In this document: piece by piece, positions 58,810-64,000 of the stretch
How the letters are laid out: each line of letters begins with the position of its first letter
How positions within the stretch are numbered: the first letter of the stretch is position 1
DNA from: Muribaculaceae bacterium
Lineage (GTDB): Bacteria > Bacteroidota > Bacteroidia > Bacteroidales > Muribaculaceae
Reading direction: 5' to 3'
Assembly (NCBI GenBank): GCA_029055345.1
Contig: JAIDDJ010000032.1
Coordinates: forward strand, 62,001-126,000
DNA length: 64,000 nucleotides
Program-made: the position numbers and the translations under genes
The notes under the pieces: model-generated
Seen by the model: only the letters and a program-made list of their open reading frames with translations
What the model was told of the DNA's origin: nothing
The model's database searches: none

Positions 58810-60306
58810 ATGAAGAGAGGAAGATTCCTGATTGGGATGCTGGTGGCTGCTTTGACAGCATCATCTATGATGGCACAGGATAAAAAGAAATCGTTTGAGG
58901 AATTCAGAAAGGGAATTTTAAACAGTTATTCGGATTTCCGAAAAACTATCCTTGACCATTATGCTGACTTTCTCAACGGTGAGTGGCACGAGTATGAAAG
59001 CCTTAACGGTGAACGTCGTGACCGCACCCCGAAGCCCTCAAAAGCACCTCAAGCTGACTCTCAAGAGGACTCTTCTCCCTCCCATAAAAAACCGATAAGA
59101 GAGACTCCGGCGACCCCAAAAACCGACCGGAGTCCTCTCCCTACTACTCCCTCCTCTAAAAGAAACACAACCCCACGGGCCGATTCTCACCCGGGCACAC
59201 CAACCGATGATTTCTATTTCTTCGGTATTCCGGTCAGCCTCCCCGGTATTGAATACAACATTACTTACCGACTGACAGCTCCAGCCGACTATGCCACCCA
59301 GTGGAAAGAACTTGACCGCGCAAAAGTTGCCCGGTATTTGGTCCCCGTGATTAAGACCACGGCTCAGGATATGGGGCTGAACGACTATCTCATCTATGAA
59401 TTGCTTAAGGCGTATGTGGATGCAAAATTCCCGCAGGCAGATGTCACTTCCCGATTCTCTGCGCTCCATTATCTTCTTGCAAATCTCGGTTACGATGCCC
59501 GAATCGCAGTGGCCGGCTCTGGAACGCCTTTGCTGCTCCTTCCTTTTAAGCAGACAATATATGCCCGCAATTACATGATGATGGCCGATGGAAAATATTA
59601 TGTATTCGCTCCCGAAGGTTATGACTATTCCAGACTCACTAAGGAAAGACTCCGCACCTGCACTCTGCCTAAAGATGCCGACTTGGGTGAGAAATTCGAC
59701 CTCGTGCTCGGCCAACTTAATATTCCTTTCAAACCCAAAAGTTTTAATCTGGCATATGGTCCTCTCAAGCTTACCGGAGAGGTGAATGAAAACCTGATGC
59801 CTATCCTCTATCATTACCCTCAGATGCCAATAGCAGATTATGCTATCTCGCAGCCTGACCCGATATTACGGCAAAAGCTTGTGAACCAAGTGAAATCGCA
59901 ACTTGGACACCTCGATGGAGATGAAGCTGTGGAGCAGCTTCTCGGTTTTATGCACCACGTTTTCGATTATGCCACCGATGAAGAATTCCATGGATTCGAA
60001 AAACCATATTTCCTCGAAGAAACTTTATATTACCCGAAAAACGACTGCGAAGACAGGGCTATCTTCTATACATATCTACTATGGAACGCACTTGGAAAGG
60101 AAGCGCAACTCATAACTTTCCCGGGTCATGAAGCGGCCACTGTCAAGCTTGATAGACCGGTTGACGGCACTTCATATAATTTCTCCGGAAAGACATTCTA
60201 TATATCCGATCCGACATTTATTGGCTCCCGCACCGGAATGGTTATGCCGATCTATAAAAACAACGAGCCCAAAGTAGATTATACTTTCACTTCCAAATCA
60301 AAGTGA
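58810..60306 (+). CDS. exported transglutaminase-like cysteine hydrolase
   Basis: A 498-residue protein with signal peptide MKRGRFLIGMLVAALTASSMMAQ, a short helical region (24-60), then a Pro/Ser/Thr/Lys-rich linker (about 70-130) of probably disordered sequence. The C-terminal half has the ordered catalytic triad of transglutaminase-fold enzymes: C413 in YPKNDCEDRAIFY, H440 in TFPGHEAATV and D467 in YISDPTFIG. Bacterial members are mostly peptidases or amidases. It is the last gene of the cluster, ahead of a terminator. With the TPR-caspase it gives the operon two different exported cysteine hydrolases. Confidence 0.85.
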   Translation: MKRGRFLIGMLVAALTASSMMAQDKKKSFEEFRKGILNSYSDFRKTILDHYADFLNGEWHEYESLNGERRDRTPKPSKAPQADSQEDSSPSHKKPIRETPATPKTDRSPLPTTPSSKRNTTPRADSHPGTPTDDFYFFGIPVSLPGIEYNITYRLTAPADYATQWKELDRAKVARYLVPVIKTTAQDMGLNDYLIYELLKAYVDAKFPQADVTSRFSALHYLLANLGYDARIAVAGSGTPLLLLPFKQTIYARNYMMMADGKYYVFAPEGYDYSRLTKERLRTCTLPKDADLGEKFDLVLGQLNIPFKPKSFNLAYGPLKLTGEVNENLMPILYHYPQMPIADYAISQPDPILRQKLVNQVKSQLGHLDGDEAVEQLLGFMHHVFDYATDEEFHGFEKPYFLEETLYYPKNDCEDRAIFYTYLLWNALGKEAQLITFPGHEAATVKLDRPVDGTSYNFSGKTFYISDPTFIGSRTGMVMPIYKNNEPKVDYTFTSKSK

Positions 60307-60374
60307 CCATTGAATCTACAGTCAGTCTATTCTCTTATTCCCCCCACGAGCCTAATTTCCTTCAGCCCCTCCAT

Positions 60375-60430
60375 ATTTCTAAGGCTCCATCCACTAATAT
60401 TTATAAGCGGATGAAGCCTTAAATATTTTT
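60375..60430 (+). terminator. terminator of the caspase/transglutaminase cluster, built on a repeated sequence
   Basis: Arms TAAGGCTCCATCC (60380-60392) and GGATGAAGCCTTA (60409-60421) pair at 12 of 13 positions, followed by AATATTTTTT. The left arm lies in a 21-base stretch (60375-60395) that is identical to bases 752-772 of the window, so the terminator appears to derive from, or be part of, a dispersed repeat. Confidence 0.8.
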
Positions 60431-60439
60431 TCTATATTG

Positions 60440-60471
60440 CTTGCATATATGGGGGAGATTAATTAATTTTG
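60440..60471 (+). promoter_or_regulatory. promoter of tnaA
   Basis: TAATTTTG (60464-60471) is a consensus -7 box, with a CTTG (60440-60443) 20 bases upstream as an imperfect -33 box. The leader to the tnaA start is about 55 bases and contains no Trp-coding leader peptide of the TnaC type. Confidence 0.6.
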
Positions 60472-60530
60472 AGCCGGAATCGGAGGATTCCATTTAAACC
60501 TTCAAACCAAAAAATCTAAACCATATATCC

Positions 60531-61907
60531 ATGAAACTTCCATTTGCTGAATCCTGGAAAATCAAGATGGTCGAGCCTATCCATAAGAGCACGCGGGAAG
60601 AACGCGAACGCTGGCTCAAGGAGGCTCACTACAATGTTTTTATGCTCAAGTCTGACATGGTCTATATCGACTGTCTGACTGATTCCGGCACCGGAGCAAT
60701 GTCCGACCGCCAATGGGCCGCAATGATGACCGGTGATGAATCCTATGCCGGAGCGCGCTCTTTCTACGAACTTAAGGATACTATCGAACGTATTACCGGT
60801 TTCCAATATGTCATTCCCACCCATCAGGGACGTGCGGCGGAAAACGTGCTGTTTTCTCATCTCGTGAAAGCCGGGGATATCGTGCCGGGCAACTCCCATT
60901 TCGATACCACAAAAGGGCACATCGAGGCACGAAAGGCTTTCGCTGTCGACTGCACCGTGGATGAAGCCAAGGACACTCAGCTTGAAGTCCCGTTCAAAGG
61001 CAACGTTGACCTTGAGAAACTTGAAAAGTGTCTTGCCGAGAATGCCGACAAGGTGCCTTTCATCATCGTCACAATCACCAACAATACTGCCGGCGGACAA
61101 CCTGTTTCTATGGAAAATCTCAGGGGCGTGCGCCGCATTGCCGACAAATATGGCAAACGCGTCATATTCGACTCGGCCCGCTTCGCTGAAAACGCTTATT
61201 TTATTAAGGTCCGCGAACCGGAATTCAAGGATAAGACAATCAAGGAGATTTGCCGCGAGATGTTCGACCTCGCCGATGCCATGACGATGTCATCAAAAAA
61301 GGATGGTCTCGTGAATATGGGCGGCTTTATCGCAACCCGCTGGGAAGATATTTATGAGGGAGCCAAGAAATATGAAATCCCATTCGAAGGATTTCTCACA
61401 TATGGCGGTATGAATGGCCGTGATATGGCCGCCCTCGCTGTCGGTCTTGATGAGAACACTGAGTTCGATATGCTCCAGACCCGTATCCATCAGGTGGAGT
61501 ATCTGGCAAAGAAACTTGATGAATATGGCATACCGTATCAGCGCCCGGTAGGCGGGCATGCGCTCTTTATTGATGCTGACCGTGTGCTCGACCGAGTTCC
61601 TAAAGAGGAATTTCCCGCGCAGCGTCTTACTATCGAACTTTACCTCGAAGCAGGCGTTCGAGGCTGCGAAATCGGTTACCTTCTCGCCGACCGCGACCCC
61701 GTAACCCGGGAGAACCGCTTCGGCGGAAACGACTTCCTCCGCCTCTGCATCTGCCGTCGCACTTATACTGACAATCATATGGACGTCATCGCAGCGGCTC
61801 TCAAGAACGTCTACGACCGCCGTCATGAAATCACTCGCGGTGTTGAAATCACCTGGGAAGCCGAGCTTATGCGCCACTTCACGGTTCAGCTCAAACCCCT
61901 CGATTGA
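60531..61907 (+). CDS. tnaA: tryptophanase (tryptophan indole-lyase)
   Basis: A 458-residue PLP enzyme of the beta-eliminating lyase family that splits tryptophan to indole, pyruvate and ammonia. The PLP lysine is K257 in MSSKKDGLVNMGGF. Other motifs are YIDCLTDSGTGAMSD, TGDESYAGARSF, IPTHQGRAAENVLFS and GNSHFDTTKGHIEARKA. The close relative tyrosine phenol-lyase has Phe where the present C-terminus has RHF (LMRHFTVQLK), matching the histidine of E. coli TnaA, so tryptophan is the more likely substrate. It is a single gene with its own promoter and terminator. Confidence 0.93.
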   Translation: MKLPFAESWKIKMVEPIHKSTREERERWLKEAHYNVFMLKSDMVYIDCLTDSGTGAMSDRQWAAMMTGDESYAGARSFYELKDTIERITGFQYVIPTHQGRAAENVLFSHLVKAGDIVPGNSHFDTTKGHIEARKAFAVDCTVDEAKDTQLEVPFKGNVDLEKLEKCLAENADKVPFIIVTITNNTAGGQPVSMENLRGVRRIADKYGKRVIFDSARFAENAYFIKVREPEFKDKTIKEICREMFDLADAMTMSSKKDGLVNMGGFIATRWEDIYEGAKKYEIPFEGFLTYGGMNGRDMAALAVGLDENTEFDMLQTRIHQVEYLAKKLDEYGIPYQRPVGGHALFIDADRVLDRVPKEEFPAQRLTIELYLEAGVRGCEIGYLLADRDPVTRENRFGGNDFLRLCICRRTYTDNHMDVIAAALKNVYDRRHEITRGVEITWEAELMRHFTVQLKPLD

Positions 61908-61938
61908 TATTCCGATTCCGCTTCACAATACCCCATAA

Positions 61939-61974
61939 AATAGCCTCAGCGCGTCTATCACCGCTGAGGCTATT
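61939..61974. terminator. bidirectional terminator between tnaA and purT
   Basis: Perfect 13-base arms AATAGCCTCAGCG (61939-61951) and CGCTGAGGCTATT (61962-61974) enclose a 10-base loop, between two convergent genes. T-rich sequence follows on both strands. Confidence 0.88.
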
Positions 61975-62051
61975 GTATTTCTTCTCGAAAGATGTAAAAC
62001 CTGTGGTCTTGAAATCAGTACTTCCCGTATGAAGCTCCGGTAAGCCGGAGA

Positions 62052-63236
62052 CTATCTTACGTCAATTCGGATAAGGGAAGCTGCCTTTTCTACTTTATCG
62101 CAGGCATTTTCAACAGTATCAGCCGTTGCAAGCATCACTCCCATGCGACGGTGCCCTTTTACTTCCGGTTTTCCGAAAATTCGCATATCCGTGCCCGGGA
62201 GTGCCAAGGCATCCTCCAGACCCGAGAAGGCTATATCTCTGGAGTCACCCTCGGCAAGAAGTGCGCGGCTCGCTGAAGGACCATAGAATCTAATTTCAGG
62301 GATGGGCAGACCGAGAAGTGCGCGCACATGAAGCGCAAACTCTGAAAGATGCTGTGAGATAAGTGTCACCATACCCGTGTCATGTGGACGGGGAGATAAC
62401 TCCGAGAAAATCACATCGTCTCCCTTAATAAAGAACTCCACTCCGAAAATACCGCGTCCACCGAGTGCACCCGTAACCTTGCGGGCAATTTCCTGGGCCT
62501 TTTCAAGAGCAGCTGTTGACATAGCCTGGGGCTGCCAGCTCCGCTGGTAGTCTCCGTTCTTCTGATAATGGCCTATAGGCTGACAGAAGGATGTTCCGCC
62601 AATGTGGCGAATGGTAAGAAGTGTGATTTCATAATCGAAATCCACGAAACCCTCGACTATTACGGCGCCGCCACCGGCTCTTCCGCCCTCCTGCGCCTCC
62701 CTCCACGCATCCTCTATTTCTTCCGGATTGCTAACGAGACTCTGGCCATGACCCGATGAACTCATCACGGGTTTAACCACACATGGAAGTCCGATTCTCT
62801 CCACGGCAGCCAGAAACTCCTCCTTCGTATCTGCAAATTCGAAAGGCGATGTCGGAACCCCTAATACGTTGGCTGCCAATGAGCGAATCTCTCGCCGGTT
62901 CATAGTGATGAACGTGGCCCGGGCTGTCGGCACCACATTCCATCCCTCATTTTCAAGTTCTATGAGCGTGCCGGTAGCTATCGCTTCAATTTCGGGGATA
63001 ATATAATCCGGCTTCTCCTCCTCCACTATACGGCGTATGGCCTCACCATCGAGCATCGATACTACTATCGAACGATTGGCAACATGCATGGCCGGGGCAT
63101 CCGCATATTTATCAAGCGCCACGACTTCAACTCCGTAACGCTGCAATTCTATCGTCACTTCCTTTCCTAACTCTCCGCTGCCGAGCAAAAGCGCTTTCTT
63201 GCCTCTCGGCGCGTAAGGGGACCCAATTTCAAGCAT
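62052..63236 (-). CDS. purT: formate-dependent phosphoribosylglycinamide formyltransferase 2
   Basis: A 394-residue ATP-grasp enzyme that formylates GAR with formate and ATP, replacing folate-dependent PurN. Hallmarks are [68 protein letters not shown] and [17 protein letters not shown], which distinguish it from the related PurK. The start is set at ATG 63234-63236, because the -7 box of its promoter overlaps the first codon of the longer ORF. No purN occurs in the window, so this gene completes the GAR-to-FGAR step, 15 kb from the purine operon and on the other strand. Confidence 0.95.
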   Translation of the reverse strand: MLEIGSPYAPRGKKALLLGSGELGKEVTIELQRYGVEVVALDKYADAPAMHVANRSIVVSMLDGEAIRRIVEEEKPDYIIPEIEAIATGTLIELENEGWNVVPTARATFITMNRREIRSLAANVLGVPTSPFEFADTKEEFLAAVERIGLPCVVKPVMSSSGHGQSLVSNPEEIEDAWREAQEGGRAGGGAVIVEGFVDFDYEITLLTIRHIGGTSFCQPIGHYQKNGDYQRSWQPQAMSTAALEKAQEIARKVTGALGGRGIFGVEFFIKGDDVIFSELSPRPHDTGMVTLISQHLSEFALHVRALLGLPIPEIRFYGPSASRALLAEGDSRDIAFSGLEDALALPGTDMRIFGKPEVKGHRRMGVMLATADTVENACDKVEKAASLIRIDVR

Positions 63237-63266
63237 GTCCGTATTATTTTTAATTTTTTTCGACTG

Positions 63267-63298
63267 CAAAATTACAAAAATTCGCCGGACTATACAAT
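63267..63298 (-). promoter_or_regulatory. promoter of purT
   Basis: The minus strand has TAATTTTG (63267-63274) with an ATTG (63295-63298) 20 bases upstream, a good -7 box and an imperfect -33 box. It overlaps the start drawn in the ORF track, so translation must start downstream, at 63236. Confidence 0.65.
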
Positions 63299-63478
63299 TT
63301 TGACCTTACGCCACCTATTCTTACCTTTATTTTGATTTTTGTGGGATTGGGTCTTATCCTTATCCACTCCCGCTCTCCTGCACACTCTTCAAAAACTGAA
63401 GTCATAATTACCGGACATTATAGAATTTCAGCTATAAGAATTCGTTATGAAATTAGGAAAACAACATTGCATACTAAA

Positions 63479-64000
63479 ATGGGACTTAAGAAAAAAGCAG
63501 ATAAATATCACGGCATACTGTTCATGGCTCTGTTCGCTTGCGCCGCATTTTTCATTGGACAGGCGCAAATTATGCGGGAGCTTTCATTTTCTCCTCTGAT
63601 CATCGGTATCGTTCTGGGTATGGCCTATGCCAACACTCTGCGCTCACACCTTCCGTCGGAATGGACTCCGGGAATCCAATACTGCTCGAAGCGAATCTTG
63701 CGTCTCGGTATCATCCTCTACGGTTTCCGGCTCACTTTTCAGGATGTTATGGCCGTCGGTATGGCAGCGATAGTGGTCGATCTGATAATTGTGACTGTTA
63801 CAATCATAGGGGGCTATTGGCTTGGACGAGCCATGAAGATGGACCGGGATATAGCGATGCTTACTTCGGTCGGCAGCGGTATATGCGGAGCGGCGGCGGT
63901 GCTCGGAGCTGAGGCTACTCTCTCGACCAAACCTTACAAGACGGCTGTGGCTGTAGCCACTGTAGTTATTTTCGGCACTATAGCGATGTTTATTTATCCC
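63479..64000 (+). CDS. YeiH-family putative transporter, N-terminal part (runs off the window)
   Basis: An open frame from ATG 63479 to the window end gives 174 residues without a stop; the ORF track misses it and lists an out-of-frame shadow at 63538-63912. The protein begins MGLKKKADKYHGILFMALF and has about five hydrophobic segments. The motifs IIGIVLGMAYANTL, RILRLGIILYGFRLTFQD, SVGSGICGAAAVLGAEAT and VATVVIFGTIAMFIYP are characteristic of the YeiH family (PF03601), proposed anion or sulfate exporters of the inner membrane; the function is not firmly established. It is divergent from purT, and I see no clear -7 box in the 200-base gap. Confidence 0.9.
   Translation, partial: MGLKKKADKYHGILFMALFACAAFFIGQAQIMRELSFSPLIIGIVLGMAYANTLRSHLPSEWTPGIQYCSKRILRLGIILYGFRLTFQDVMAVGMAAIVVDLIIVTVTIIGGYWLGRAMKMDRDIAMLTSVGSGICGAAAVLGAEATLSTKPYKTAVAVATVVIFGTIAMFIYP

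Noticed and set aside
60472-60530. TnaC-like leader peptide upstream of tnaA
   Set aside because: No ORF with a tryptophan codon is present in the short leader.
62052-63236. Could this ATP-grasp gene be the missing purK?
   Set aside because: The [15 protein letters not shown] and GSGELGKE motifs identify PurT, not PurK.
63538-63912. 124-residue plus-strand ORF near the window end
   Set aside because: It is a shifted-frame shadow of the YeiH-family gene, whose true frame starts at 63479 and stays open to the end of the window.

Overview
The window reads as chromosomal DNA of a Bacteroidales bacterium, most likely a gut member such as Muribaculaceae (the family is an inference that I cannot test here). 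The grounds are several Bacteroidetes-type promoters (a TAnnTTTG box at -7, in several cases with a TTTG box 19-20 bases upstream), start codons without clear Shine-Dalgarno sites, a PorZ-like type IX secretion protein, a BspA-type leucine-rich-repeat surface protein, a DcaP-like porin and a Bacteroides-type tryptophanase. I see no rRNA, tRNA, CRISPR array, insertion sequence or prophage.

Layout. 1-5.4 kb: the 3' end of a GH3-family gene (+), then a minus-strand pair: a BspA-like surface protein and an unusual single ORF joining RdgB (house-cleaning NTPase) to a PorZ-like exported propeller protein. 5.5-7.7 kb: a UDP-glucuronate-epimerase-like enzyme and an EpsG/Wzy-like polymerase (-), divergent from leuS. 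7.9-13 kb (+): leuS, an exported GH13 amylase-family protein and purC. 13.1-17.1 kb (-): a polysaccharide export unit of Wza-like lipoprotein, Wzc-like tyrosine kinase and CpsB/YwqE-like phosphatase. 17.4-18.2 kb: panB. 18.3-30 kb (+): purF joined to a complete UMP operon, carA-carB-pyrC-pyrK-pyrD-pyrF-pyrE-pyrB. 30-32.1 kb: an inverted pair of extragenic repeats, a porin gene (-) and a structured leader. 32.1-46.8 kb (+): purE-purL-purM-purH-purD-folD-purB-purA-guaB-guaA. With purC, purF and the distant purT (62 kb), the window encodes nearly the whole route to AMP and GMP; only a purK gene is not seen.

47-60.3 kb (+) is a tightly packed nine-gene run in which eight products appear exported and the ninth, CHASE2, is a membrane protein. 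The order is a large lipoprotein, a DUF5723-like beta-barrel protein, CHASE2, a FecR-like protein, a beta-propeller protein, a TPR-caspase, a DUF4384-like protein, a small exported protein and a transglutaminase-like cysteine hydrolase. I regard this as the best candidate for an undescribed system: an envelope sensor/proteolysis module with two cysteine-hydrolase folds. It is followed by tnaA (indole formation), purT (-) and the 5' part of a YeiH-family membrane protein (+) that runs off the window and is absent from the ORF track.

Other oddities are a PyrB carrying a C-terminal zinc ribbon with exactly PyrI-like cysteine spacing but no PyrI allosteric domain, paired extragenic repeats whose hairpins differ in sequence but keep their pairing, a terminator-like hairpin plus mini-ORF in the purE leader, and two promoters facing away from each other over the same 33 bases.
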